A DNA stretch of 64,000 nt from Pseudodesulfovibrio sp. (GTDB taxonomy: Bacteria; Desulfobacterota; Desulfovibrionia; Desulfovibrionales; Desulfovibrionaceae), in the NCBI GenBank assembly GCA_016744135.1, contig JADGEX010000001.1:1437029-1501028 (forward strand). The letters are read 5' to 3'. Both the position numbers and the translations under genes were made by a program. The notes beneath the pieces were generated by a model that searched no databases, was not told the origin of the DNA, and saw only the letters and a program-made list of their open reading frames with translations. Positions 16,637 through 25,585 of this stretch are shown here, in pieces (the stretch's first letter is position 1; every line of letters begins with the position of its first letter).

Positions 16637-17227
16637 TCAATAACGAATGGCGTCATCCAGATAGAGAGACAGCATAGCCGTATCAATGGCTTTCTGCGTT
16701 TGGTCGTCGGTCGGATCAATGTATACGACAAACGTCAACATGCCCTTACGGGTATAAATTATATACGTCAGACCGCGCATTGCCTGATCGCCTTGCCCCA
16801 TTTCCGTCACAAGCCGCAGGACTTTTTTGTCCTTGTAGTAGGTAGCGGTTTTCAGGGTCACACATCCGGGATTCTCCACTTCATGCAATGGAGATTTTTT
16901 CAATGACCGAACAATGAAATTGTTAAAATTAGAAATGTCTGCCGGACGCATTTTTCGACCAGGCTTGGCCTCCACCAAAAGTTGGCATTCACGCCCGCTT
17001 TCAGAATTGATATAACCGGCCTCCCAGTTAGGCATCAATCCCTGCACAGGCAGCGGCTTGCACGCCCCTTCAGCAATCTCCAGATCACTGTTCGAGGCCA
17101 CGGTCCAATGCTTCGGCAGCCATATGGTATAGCCGATGTCGGAATTATAATGAGGCAAAGAGGCCGCAGCTGGCAAGGCGCACAAAAAGAACGCACACAG
17201 AGCGGCAAAAATACATATTTTTCGCAT
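16637..17227 (-). CDS. Exported protein of unknown function
   Basis: The ATG at 17227 has AGAGGATTTCC before it and opens a signal peptide (RKICIFAALCAFFLCALPAAA). The mature protein, about 175 residues, has an alternating strand pattern and three cysteines (ACKP, ECQL, GCVT), perhaps one disulphide. SDIGYTIWLPKHWTV near the N-terminus is like the start of PsbP/Mog1-fold periplasmic proteins. Function unknown. Confidence 0.65.
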   Translation of the reverse strand: MRKICIFAALCAFFLCALPAAASLPHYNSDIGYTIWLPKHWTVASNSDLEIAEGACKPLPVQGLMPNWEAGYINSESGRECQLLVEAKPGRKMRPADISNFNNFIVRSLKKSPLHEVENPGCVTLKTATYYKDKKVLRLVTEMGQGDQAMRGLTYIIYTRKGMLTFVVYIDPTDDQTQKAIDTAMLSLYLDDAIRY

Positions 17228-17398
17228 GGAAATCCTCTGCTTCACGATTGAGAAGCGGTCAGAGCAGGGAGTGACTCTATCGTTGTACTCAACAAATGAC
17301 AACCCCAGACCTTGGCAAATTCTACGCCTCCCTCTTTTCATACTCTGTAAAATCACGTACGTTAGAAGTGTAAATAAATCCCTATTCGGAGGTTCACC

Positions 17399-17671
17399 AT
17401 GAAAAGTTACAAATGTATCGTTGAAGGGGAAGTGGCTGGAGGGCCTTTCCAGTCCTGGGTTCGCAAGACTGCGGAACAGTTGGAATTAACAGGGTGGGTT
17501 CGCAACATCGCAGACAAAAAAGCGGAAATTCTGGTTCAGGGTGAAGCAGGAAAATACGCCCTATTCCGGGAGCGGCTCATGACCGAATCACCGGCCGTCG
17601 GCAAAAAGAACGTATCCTGTTCCGCTCTTGATTACGACAAAGAATACAAGACCTTTGAAACCCGTGGTTAA
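17399..17671 (+). CDS. Acylphosphatase-like protein with substituted catalytic arginine
   Basis: 90 residues with the acylphosphatase fold; GGAGG precedes the ATG at 17399. The region EGEVAGGPFQSWVRKTA aligns with the phosphate-binding loop GxVQGVGFRxxV, but the catalytic arginine after Phe is Gln18. The conserved asparagine in GWVRN (Asn36) remains. Acylphosphatases hydrolyse carboxyl-phosphate bonds; without the arginine this one is likely inactive or binds another ligand. Monocistronic, with a terminator at 17713. Confidence 0.82.
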   Translation: MKSYKCIVEGEVAGGPFQSWVRKTAEQLELTGWVRNIADKKAEILVQGEAGKYALFRERLMTESPAVGKKNVSCSALDYDKEYKTFETRG

Positions 17672-17712
17672 CTGGTTGAACATTTTGACGACTCATCGTC
17701 ACACACAAAACC

Positions 17713-17746
17713 AGGCCATCGTAAACAATCGCGATGGCCTTTTTTC
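17713..17746 (+). terminator. Terminator after the acylphosphatase-like gene
   Basis: AGGCCATCG / CGATGGCCT, 10-base loop, then TTTTTT. Confidence 0.9.
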
Positions 17747-17816
17747 GCAAACAAAAAACAAATGATCAGTCGAAGCTTTATTGCTCTGCCTCCACGAATA
17801 CTCTAAAGAGAAAGCT

Positions 17817-19229
17817 ATGCCTAAGGTTCGCCATCTTTCCATTGCCGCCAAGCTCCTCATCTGGGCGAGTGCGCTAATTATCATCTTTTTCACCACCACA
17901 GCCTTTCTGTTCTGGCAGGTCCGGCAAGACGCTGAAGTGTCAAGCCAAATCGTGACCGAGAATCATGATTTGGACTCTGCAATTCAACGTATGTTGGAAC
18001 GCCTGTATAGCGTGCAGGACAACATTCGACGCTACCGTCTGCTGGGTGGAGACGAAGCCGCTGTGGGATTCATTGTGGAAGACCTGACCCGATTCGGTGA
18101 GATTTTAGATGAAACGCTGAAAAAGCACCCGAACCACACCGAAGAATGGGAAGAGTTGACCAAAGAGTATGAAATCACGCTCGACCCAGGTGAAACCACG
18201 GATGACAACCTGACGCCTAATGTCACAGTCCGAGAGTGGACCGATATTCTGGAACAAAGCCTGTTCGACAATGTGGCCGACATGGAAACCCGGTTGAACA
18301 TGCTTCATGATGCAGGACAAAGAGCTGCCGACATCGGCCTCTATGGATTACTGGCCTGTCTCGCTCTCGGCGTCGGGGGCGGATTAATACTGGCGTGGTT
18401 TCTGAATCGATCGTTGACCGAAGTACGACGAGGCATCCGCGATCTTGGCACCGGGGCTACCCCACGCGATGTCCGCATTCTTTCCGGTGATGAACTGGGA
18501 GAACTTGCACTGGCTTTCAATGCCATGGCCGCACGCCTTCGACGGGAGGAACAAATGCGTTCGGATTTCATCGCCATGCTTTCTCACGAAATCAGGACGC
18601 CCATGACATCGGTCCGCGAGGCTGTTGACCTTGTTGAATCCGGCGCGTTTGGCGAGGTGAACGAAAAACAACGGAAATTTCTGCGCATCGCCGAAAAGGA
18701 ATCGGCACGTCTTTCCGACCTGCTGACTAAACTGCTCTCAGTTTCCCGCATGGAATCCGAGACACTCGATCTTCACAAGCAGGAAACCGATGGGGAATGG
18801 CTTGTGTCCTCCACCCTAGAAAGGTTAACCCTCGCTGCAGAGGCCAATGGCATCACGCTTATTTCAAAAGCTACACCCATGACCTTTACAGCCGACCCCG
18901 AACACATCAGACAAGTCCTCATGAATCTGGTGGGCAACGGTATCAAGTTTACCCCGCAAGGAGGCACTGTGACCGTCACCGGCACAACCTCGCCCGACAA
19001 AGTAACCTTCTGCGTGCAGGACACTGGCCCAGGTATCTCGGAAGAGGAACAGGATCGGGTTTTCCAAAAATATTATCGAGAACCGGAAGTCCGCGACAGC
19101 GTGGATGGGACGGGTCTCGGACTGGCTATATCCAAACGCATTATTTTGGCGCACGAAGGCCACATCTGGCTGACCAGCAACCCCGGACACGGCTCGACAT
19201 TCTGTTTCTCCCTACCCGCCAAGACATGA
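17817..19229 (+). CDS. Membrane sensor histidine kinase (HAMP-HisKA-HATPase)
   Basis: 470 residues from the ATG at 17817 (an upstream TTG in frame is less likely). Membrane helices at about 11-33 and 172-197 bracket a mostly acidic helical periplasmic sensor. HAMP (about 198-250) is followed by HisKA with MLSHEIRTPMTSV (His257) and HATPase_c with the N-box MNLVGNGIKF, G1 DTGPGIS and G2 GTGLGLAISK. The gene ends 13 bases before the NtrC-type regulator, its obvious partner. The signal is unknown; the sensor resembles four-helix-bundle types. Confidence 0.92.
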   Translation: MPKVRHLSIAAKLLIWASALIIIFFTTTAFLFWQVRQDAEVSSQIVTENHDLDSAIQRMLERLYSVQDNIRRYRLLGGDEAAVGFIVEDLTRFGEILDETLKKHPNHTEEWEELTKEYEITLDPGETTDDNLTPNVTVREWTDILEQSLFDNVADMETRLNMLHDAGQRAADIGLYGLLACLALGVGGGLILAWFLNRSLTEVRRGIRDLGTGATPRDVRILSGDELGELALAFNAMAARLRREEQMRSDFIAMLSHEIRTPMTSVREAVDLVESGAFGEVNEKQRKFLRIAEKESARLSDLLTKLLSVSRMESETLDLHKQETDGEWLVSSTLERLTLAAEANGITLISKATPMTFTADPEHIRQVLMNLVGNGIKFTPQGGTVTVTGTTSPDKVTFCVQDTGPGISEEEQDRVFQKYYREPEVRDSVDGTGLGLAISKRIILAHEGHIWLTSNPGHGSTFCFSLPAKT

Positions 19230-19242
19230 ATAAGGACACATA

Positions 19243-20595
19243 ATGAATACGACCATCGACATACCGACCATCCTCGTGGTGGATGACGACGAAAATATCC
19301 TGCAAGTACTGGAAGCGCGTCTACTGTCTTCCGGCCTGACACCTTTACTCGCAGACCGGGCCGAAACGGCCCTTGAAATGCTGGCGAATGAACAGGTAGA
19401 CCTAATCGTTTCCGATGTAAAAATGCCGGGAATGGGAGGACATGGCCTGCTCAAGGAAGTCCTTGAAAACTGGCCACATATCCCCATCATCATGCTCACG
19501 GCCCACGGGACAATTCCGGGAGCAGTGGATGCCATACAGACTGGAGCAGCAGACTACCTGACCAAACCGTTCGACGGTAAAGAACTGGTACGACTTATCA
19601 GATCAAAATTGGAAACCGGCATCCCTCCCGTTCAGATACGGAAGCCTTCAACCACACACTTCTCTCATGAGGGATTACTGGGCGGCACAGCCCCGACAAT
19701 GGCCCGTTTTCTGGAGTTGCTCGAACGGGTCGCCCGATCCACTGCCACGGTCCTGCTGTTTGGCGAATCCGGCACGGGTAAGGAAAAGGCGGCACGGATA
19801 CTCCACGACACCAGTCCACGCGCCAAAGGCCCCTTCGTGGTGGTGGACTGCGGTTCCACCCAGCCCACACTGCTTGAAAGCGAACTCTTCGGGCATGTCA
19901 AAGGATCTTTCACTCATGCTATGAAAGACAAAAAAGGCCTCATCGAAGAAGCCAATGGCGGCACCCTCTTTTTGGATGAAATAGGGAACATTTCCCCTGA
20001 CATGCAAACCCGCCTTCTCCGTTTTCTCCAGGAAGGCACAATCCGCAGGGTTGGCGACAACACCGAACGGAACGTCTCCTGTCGAGTCATAGCCGCCACC
20101 AATTCCAACCTCCCCCGAATGGTGGCAGACGGAGATTTTCGCGAAGACCTGTACTATCGATTAAAAGTCGTCACCCTGACCATCCCTCCACTACGTGAAC
20201 GCAAGGAAGACATTCCGCTCCTCGTCACAGGATTTCTCGACGAGTTATGTGCTGCTCAAAGTCGCCCTCTATTGTCCATTAAAAAGGACGCCATGGACCG
20301 GATAAACGGCCACGTATGGCCGGGCAATGTGCGCGAACTGAAAAACACCATCGAAGCCGCACTCGTCTTCTGTGGCGAGGACACCATTACAAGTCAGGAT
20401 TTACAAATTGAAGAACTGCCGACAGATTCTCCAATTCTTCAGGGATCGAGCCTGTCACTTGAAGACAATGAACGGGAAACCATTGTCCGAGCCTTGAAAG
20501 CGACCCGCGGAGTCAAAAAAAATGCTGCCGACAGGCTGGGCATCAGCCGGCGGGCCATCCACTACAAAATCAAAAAATACGGCATCGAAGAATAG
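19243..20595 (+). CDS. NtrC-family response regulator with altered GAFTGA loop
   Basis: 450 residues: REC (1-120, phosphoacceptor Asp58 in VSDVKMPGMGG), AAA+ ATPase (about 145-380; Walker A GESGTGKEK, Walker B GGTLFLDEIGN) and a Fis-type helix-turn-helix (about 410-450, KNAADRLGISRRAIHYKIKK). The sigma-54 contact loop, normally GAFTGA, reads GSFTHA within GHVKGSFTHAMKDKKG. The change of its second glycine to histidine is unusual and could weaken or alter sigma-54 engagement. It forms an operon with the kinase just upstream. Targets are not evident; no sigma-54 promoter was seen next to it. Confidence 0.92.
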   Translation: MNTTIDIPTILVVDDDENILQVLEARLLSSGLTPLLADRAETALEMLANEQVDLIVSDVKMPGMGGHGLLKEVLENWPHIPIIMLTAHGTIPGAVDAIQTGAADYLTKPFDGKELVRLIRSKLETGIPPVQIRKPSTTHFSHEGLLGGTAPTMARFLELLERVARSTATVLLFGESGTGKEKAARILHDTSPRAKGPFVVVDCGSTQPTLLESELFGHVKGSFTHAMKDKKGLIEEANGGTLFLDEIGNISPDMQTRLLRFLQEGTIRRVGDNTERNVSCRVIAATNSNLPRMVADGDFREDLYYRLKVVTLTIPPLRERKEDIPLLVTGFLDELCAAQSRPLLSIKKDAMDRINGHVWPGNVRELKNTIEAALVFCGEDTITSQDLQIEELPTDSPILQGSSLSLEDNERETIVRALKATRGVKKNAADRLGISRRAIHYKIKKYGIEE

Positions 20596-20628
20596 CCTAT
20601 TTTTTTTAGGATTGCCCCTTTGCCGAGC

Positions 20629-20667
20629 TTGCGTCCTGCGAACCCCTTAGTATATGTAAAGGGTTCG
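20629..20667 (+). promoter_or_regulatory. Probable cheV promoter with inverted repeat around the -10 box
   Basis: TTGCGT (20629-20634) and TATATG (20651-20656), spacer 16. The arms CGAACCC (20639-20645) and GGGTTCG (20661-20667) lie on either side of the -10 box, as expected for a repressor operator. A role as an RNA hairpin is also possible, but no T-run follows. Confidence 0.45.
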
Positions 20668-20704
20668 AATTTGCCAAACCTTGGAGACTCTGGAGAGACC
20701 TCGC

Positions 20705-21661
20705 ATGAGTGAGACCAATATCCTGCTCGAATCAGGCACCAATGAACTTGAAATTGTTGAGTTCTTTCTCGACGACGAGCGACCGAACAGCACCTATCGC
20801 GGCTTCTACGGAATTAACGTTGCCAAGGTTCTGGAAATTATTCAAATGCCTGAATTAACGGAAATGCCCGATGTGGCCCATGAATCTGTGATGGGAGCCT
20901 TCAACCTGCGAAATGAAATCATTCCGCTCATCGACTTGGCAAACTGGCTCGGCAAAACTCGAGCCCCATCCGAGGCTCCCAAAGTCATCGTTACAGAATT
21001 CAACCGCACCAAAAGCGCTTTTCTCGTTTCCGGCGTGACCCGCATTCACAGAATCAACTGGAAAGAAGTCGAAGCTCCCACCAACTATGTGTCTTCGCTG
21101 ACCGCACACTCCATAACAGGTGTCGTCAAATTTACTGATCGCATCATTTTCATTCTCGACATGGAAAAAATATGCATGGAACTGAATCCCGGCGCCACCC
21201 CGGTTAATGAAGTCACCGAGGCCGTCAAAGAACAAATTTCCAATGAGGAACACCGCGTTCTGTTGGTCGACGATTCCAGCATGGCCCGAAAAATGATCGC
21301 TAATATCCTTTCCGAATCAGGGTTCAAGGTACACGCCGAGGAAAACGGCGACCACGCATGGCAATACCTGCAATCAATCAAAGCCAAAGCAGAAAATGAG
21401 AGACAACCGCTGACAAACTATGTAAACGCCGTGATCTCGGATATTGAAATGCCCGCTATGGACGGCCACAGCCTGACACGAGCCATCAAGGATGATACTC
21501 TTCTCAAAGACCTGCCCGTTATCCTGTGCTCTTCCATCATTACGGAGACCCTGCACCACAAAGGTATAGCCGTCGGTGCTGACGATCAGGTTTCCAAGGC
21601 TGAACTGGGAGAACTTGCTCCCAGAGTATACAAACTGCTCAAAACGGACATTGAAGGTTAA
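20705..21661 (+). CDS. cheV: Chemotaxis coupling protein CheV (CheW-REC)
   Basis: 318 residues from the ATG at 20705. Residues about 15-165 form a CheW domain (FYGINVAKVLEII, GAFNLRNEIIPLIDLANWL, RIIFILDMEKI), and about 183-315 form a REC domain with VLLVDDSSMARKM and phosphoacceptor Asp246 in ISDIEMPAMDG. CheV links chemoreceptors to CheA and is tuned by phosphorylation. No other che gene is nearby. The following DUF885-like gene starts 30 bases downstream, so the two may be cotranscribed. Confidence 0.95.
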   Translation: MSETNILLESGTNELEIVEFFLDDERPNSTYRGFYGINVAKVLEIIQMPELTEMPDVAHESVMGAFNLRNEIIPLIDLANWLGKTRAPSEAPKVIVTEFNRTKSAFLVSGVTRIHRINWKEVEAPTNYVSSLTAHSITGVVKFTDRIIFILDMEKICMELNPGATPVNEVTEAVKEQISNEEHRVLLVDDSSMARKMIANILSESGFKVHAEENGDHAWQYLQSIKAKAENERQPLTNYVNAVISDIEMPAMDGHSLTRAIKDDTLLKDLPVILCSSIITETLHHKGIAVGADDQVSKAELGELAPRVYKLLKTDIEG

Positions 21662-21691
21662 TCCTACCAAACCGTGCATGAGCGCACATTC

Positions 21692-23284
21692 ATGAAAATC
21701 AAACTCGCAAAAAAATATTTCGCATACCTCGCTAAACACTTCCCTGTCATGTGTGCATCAGGAGCTTTTCCCTTGCTGCCGCCTGCAACAGAATCCTCAG
21801 AATGGCTCGACCAACTGGACGACCTGTCTCGCAAGGGCATCGCAAAACACAGCGTTGCACTTAAGCGATTCAGGGATGACTTTCTGGCCGCAGCATCCAA
21901 AGCGGACACACCTGATTCGGCAGCACAGGCCCAAGCCTTTGCCTTGAGTGCCAGTGGAGTTATCACGGAACTGGACAGTATCCGTACCTGGGAAAAAGCC
22001 CCGGAACTGTACCTACAAATCGCCTTCACAGGTCTAGAACAGACCGTGACAATGCCCGCAAAGAACGAACGAACTCGGCAAAAAAGATTCATCAAAAGGC
22101 TCAGAGGCATCCCTAGTCTGCTGGCACACGCACCTATTAACGTCGAAGCGATCAGCGCATCCAGCCGTGGAGACTCTCAGACGATGGTCAGAGACTGCGC
22201 ACGGTATCTAACCGATTTGGGCAGTAGCGAACTCGGCCAGACAGGCAAAGCACCTAAATTTCTTGGAGAAGCCCTGTCCAGCCTCAAGGATTTCGACCGA
22301 TTCGTTACATCCAGACCGGAAATCCCGGATGATCTCGGACCATCGTTTTCCATCATGACGGAAAACGTACTCGGCTCAAAACGGAACCCTGACGAAATAT
22401 TTGCCATAGCAAAAGAAGAATACAACAAACGTTTGGAATCTCTGCACTGGTTTGAATCGGAGATTGGCAATGGCAAAAACTGGCGAGAACTTTACGACGA
22501 ATACCAAGGACCTCCCACGGAGAACCTTGAAGCCGTGGACCTTGTTGTCCGGGAAATCCACCGTCTCCGTGCATTTATGCAGGAATCTCCACTGGCAAAA
22601 GTTTTTGCCGATATGGGATTGCGCATTGCTCCCCAACCGTTGCATCTGGCTTCTTCTCTGCGCCCCATACATCTCGATCCGGCCCTCGGCGTATGGGAAA
22701 ACGACCCCTCGCACTGCTATGTCAGTTCTCATCTTTTCACTGGCAGAGGATTCCGTGATGACCCGGTTCGTTTGGCCCGCGCCCGCAAAGAATTTCCTTT
22801 CATGACAGCCATGCAAACCTATCCAGGCCGCCATTTGCTCAATTCTCAAAGACGCTCCTTGGGAAAATCTCCGATGGCACAAATAACCAACCCGCTCTTC
22901 ATGGCGGGATGGCTTGCCTTTGCCGAAAATCTCATGGATGAACTGGGATATCTTGAAACACCACTCGACCGCCTGACGCACCATAAACGAGGTCTGTGTC
23001 GTGCAGCCTTGGCAATGATCGACGCCGGACTGGCTGTGGGATCAATGGATCAAAGCCACTGCTTGTCCATTCTGAAAGAAGCCGGATTTTCACACGAAGA
23101 AGGGTTGAACCACATCCGGGATATTCGCTTGACCCCATCTCGCAGAGCCATGCCCATTCTGGGACTCTATGAAATAACCCGACTCAGAAAAAAATCACGG
23201 CTGAAACTCGGCCCATTCTGTACGGCCCTGTTCGCAGGAGGACAGCTTTCCTTCGCGCACATCGAACAACATATGTGCAGCTGA
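21692..23284 (+). CDS. DUF885-family protein with degenerate metal site
   Basis: 530 residues from the ATG at 21692 (a GTG at 21674 is an alternative; neither has a good ribosome site). The C-terminal half follows the DUF885 peptidase-like pattern: TAMQTYPGRHLLNSQRR stands where the family has HExxPGHHLQ, and FMAGWLAFAENLMDELGY matches the later EGWALYxExL block. The HE pair and first histidine of the metal site are changed to MQ and R, so peptidase activity is doubtful. No signal peptide. Only cheV is nearby, and a link to chemotaxis is unproved. Confidence 0.7.
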   Translation: MKIKLAKKYFAYLAKHFPVMCASGAFPLLPPATESSEWLDQLDDLSRKGIAKHSVALKRFRDDFLAAASKADTPDSAAQAQAFALSASGVITELDSIRTWEKAPELYLQIAFTGLEQTVTMPAKNERTRQKRFIKRLRGIPSLLAHAPINVEAISASSRGDSQTMVRDCARYLTDLGSSELGQTGKAPKFLGEALSSLKDFDRFVTSRPEIPDDLGPSFSIMTENVLGSKRNPDEIFAIAKEEYNKRLESLHWFESEIGNGKNWRELYDEYQGPPTENLEAVDLVVREIHRLRAFMQESPLAKVFADMGLRIAPQPLHLASSLRPIHLDPALGVWENDPSHCYVSSHLFTGRGFRDDPVRLARARKEFPFMTAMQTYPGRHLLNSQRRSLGKSPMAQITNPLFMAGWLAFAENLMDELGYLETPLDRLTHHKRGLCRAALAMIDAGLAVGSMDQSHCLSILKEAGFSHEEGLNHIRDIRLTPSRRAMPILGLYEITRLRKKSRLKLGPFCTALFAGGQLSFAHIEQHMCS

Positions 23285-23321
23285 TCTTTAAAATCACTTT
23301 GGGAGAATGGCCGGGAATCGG

Positions 23322-25061
23322 CTAGAGCGTAGAAAAATTTCCAATTTCCGAAAGATGACTGACACGAGTAATTTTGACCCGTTCGGACAAAGCTTCGATC
23401 CGTTCAAGATTTTCAAGGAAGCATGCAGTCAATTCGTGATCCAATCGCCCCGCTTCCGCATCCTTTTTCAAAATCTTCACGGCTTCACTCCGTGTATACG
23501 CAGGCTTGTAATGTCGCTCCTGAGTCACGGCATCATAGATATCCACAATAGCCATCATACGACTCTGGATGATGATTTCATCCGCTTTCAAACCATCTGG
23601 ATACCCGGAACCATCAAGACGTTCGTGATGCTGACGAATAATGGCCAACATGTTGTTATAATTGCCATGCATGGGGATATGCTGAAGGATTCGCTCACTT
23701 TCAGCCGGATGCCGCTGAATTTCTTTGCGCTCATCCATGGTCAAATTTCCGTACTTCAACAGGAGATGCTCCAATTCATCGTCGTACAGATACGACAGAC
23801 GCGCTCCGCCTTCATGCAGAACTTTCTCACCCAACTCCTTGACAAATTTCAGGTCACCCTCTTCTGGAGTCATTGCCTTGTTCACAGAACTCACCGTCTC
23901 AAAAGCTGACGACCAATCAAAATCACTGAATTGTCCAAGAAGCTGAAAACGGGCTTTAACAACATCCATATGACGTGAACTCAGTCGAGTACGTTTTGTA
24001 AGCACGTCTTCCTTGATACCGATCTTGCCTACATCATGCAAAATGCCTGCATAATATATTTCCTTGAGGTCTTCATCCGAGAAAGTCATCTCGGCGCAGT
24101 CCCCTTTTTCATTCAAGACATGAGCAAATGCGACCGCCAAATGCGCGACACGTTCAGAATGTCCAGCGGTAAAGGGGTCCCTGGAATCAATGGCTTCGGC
24201 CAACGCCTGCAAAATGGCGTTCATTAACTTCTGCACACCTTCGAAGTTGAAGGAGTTACTTACGGAAATTCCAGCCACAGAAGCCAGTGTCGACAGACTG
24301 CGTCTATGCGCGGCCTCAAACAGCCCTTTATTTTCCGAAGCCAGAATAAGCAGTCCCTCACACCTATTGGGCGAGGCGATTGGAATAATGATCATGGCTC
24401 CAAGGCCGGGCAATTCTCCTGCCCATCGAGTATCCTTATCCAGATCATTGATGATTTCACCATGGCCGGCTTCGGCAACCTCAATGAAGAGATCACTATC
24501 GGCCATAGGCTGCAGGTTGGACCCAAAGGGAAAACCATACTGCACTGCTAATCGATACTGCTTGGAGCCGGGTTCCAAAAGAAAGATCATCCCCAGTTCG
24601 CCGGGGTAATTCTCACGCCGACACTCATCAATAAGAGCACGGACGACATCACGCATGACCAAAGAAGTATTAATATTCGGGACCGACCGGTGCAACAGAG
24701 CCAATTCCCGATATTTGGACAGGGCCTCCTCTGCTATGGACCGTCGAGCCTGCTCCATATCGATGAGTTCCTGAATGGAATATCCTATAAAATCAAGAAG
24801 GCGTTCCCCTTCTTCCGGCGAACAGCCATCGTTAAGCTGAATAACGACGCTTCCACCATGGATGATATCGAACTGAATAGGCACGGAAAGAACATTGGGA
24901 AGAGCCTCACTGAAACCGTCGTAGGAGTCCGTCCCTTCCACAATAACCACTTCACCTTCATAAGTGATGGCCAAAGGACTTTTACCTCCGGCCAATTCAT
25001 GAGCCCTACGGAGTATGTTCCGCAGCACTCCAGGGCGTATATATTTTTTAAGTGGTGTCAT
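23322..25061 (-). CDS. GAF-HD-GYP phosphodiesterase
   Basis: 579 residues. An N-terminal module (1-100) with a hydrophobic core is followed by a GAF-like domain (about 115-285, with GAMIIIPIASPNRCEGLLILAS) and an HD-GYP domain (about 290-560) with TAGHSERVAHLA, GILHDVGKIGI and HHERLDGSGYPDGL. HD-GYP proteins hydrolyse c-di-GMP. An insertion of about 90 residues (HMDVVKARFQ...HLLLKY) separates HDVGK from the later motifs. It is the last gene of a chain SBP, hybrid kinase, REC protein, HD-GYP; the 27-base spacing from the REC gene suggests a shared transcript. Confidence 0.9.
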   Translation of the reverse strand: MTPLKKYIRPGVLRNILRRAHELAGGKSPLAITYEGEVVIVEGTDSYDGFSEALPNVLSVPIQFDIIHGGSVVIQLNDGCSPEEGERLLDFIGYSIQELIDMEQARRSIAEEALSKYRELALLHRSVPNINTSLVMRDVVRALIDECRRENYPGELGMIFLLEPGSKQYRLAVQYGFPFGSNLQPMADSDLFIEVAEAGHGEIINDLDKDTRWAGELPGLGAMIIIPIASPNRCEGLLILASENKGLFEAAHRRSLSTLASVAGISVSNSFNFEGVQKLMNAILQALAEAIDSRDPFTAGHSERVAHLAVAFAHVLNEKGDCAEMTFSDEDLKEIYYAGILHDVGKIGIKEDVLTKRTRLSSRHMDVVKARFQLLGQFSDFDWSSAFETVSSVNKAMTPEEGDLKFVKELGEKVLHEGGARLSYLYDDELEHLLLKYGNLTMDERKEIQRHPAESERILQHIPMHGNYNNMLAIIRQHHERLDGSGYPDGLKADEIIIQSRMMAIVDIYDAVTQERHYKPAYTRSEAVKILKKDAEAGRLDHELTACFLENLERIEALSERVKITRVSHLSEIGNFSTL

Positions 25062-25088
25062 GAAACGATAAAATACTGATTAAAAAGA

Positions 25089-25469
25089 CTATAATTCCAA
25101 AGCTTCTTTGGACACCCTTAGAATCTCATCAGGGTCAAAGGGCTTAGTCATATACATAAGGGCACCAAGCTCCATACCTTGCTTACGGTCGACTTCCTGC
25201 CCCTTGGCCGTAAGCAGAATAATTTTGACGCCTTGGAGACTGCCGTCCTCCTTAACGATGCTACAGACTTCATATCCGTTCATCTTAGGCATCATAATAT
25301 CCAAAAAGACCAAGTCTGGACGTTTTTTTTGAATGAATTCAAGCCCTTCCTCACCATCAGAAGCCGTAAACAGCTCAACTTCAAACTCATCTTCAAGCTC
25401 TTCGAGAGTCTGCTCAAGCAGCATTTTGATGTGGACCTCGTCATCGACAATGAGGATCTTCTTGGCCAT
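25089..25469 (-). CDS. Stand-alone response regulator (REC only)
   Basis: 126 residues, a single receiver domain: ILIVDDE with acidic pair, phosphoacceptor Asp57 in LVFLDIMMPKMNG, Thr in LLTAKG and Lys in TKPFDPDE. CheY/DivK-like with no output domain, so it acts by protein contact, plausibly on the HD-GYP protein encoded next. Its likely kinase is the hybrid kinase encoded 116 bases upstream on the same strand. Confidence 0.94.
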   Translation of the reverse strand: MAKKILIVDDEVHIKMLLEQTLEELEDEFEVELFTASDGEEGLEFIQKKRPDLVFLDIMMPKMNGYEVCSIVKEDGSLQGVKIILLTAKGQEVDRKQGMELGALMYMTKPFDPDEILRVSKEALEL

Positions 25470-25585
25470 TATTCACTCCTTACGAATCCGTTGGGAAAAA
25501 TCCCGCCCATAAAAAGGCGCGTAACACTTTTTACATGCCATAAAAACTACTACTCTCGCAATTGTAATAATAGACTTATGTAATT

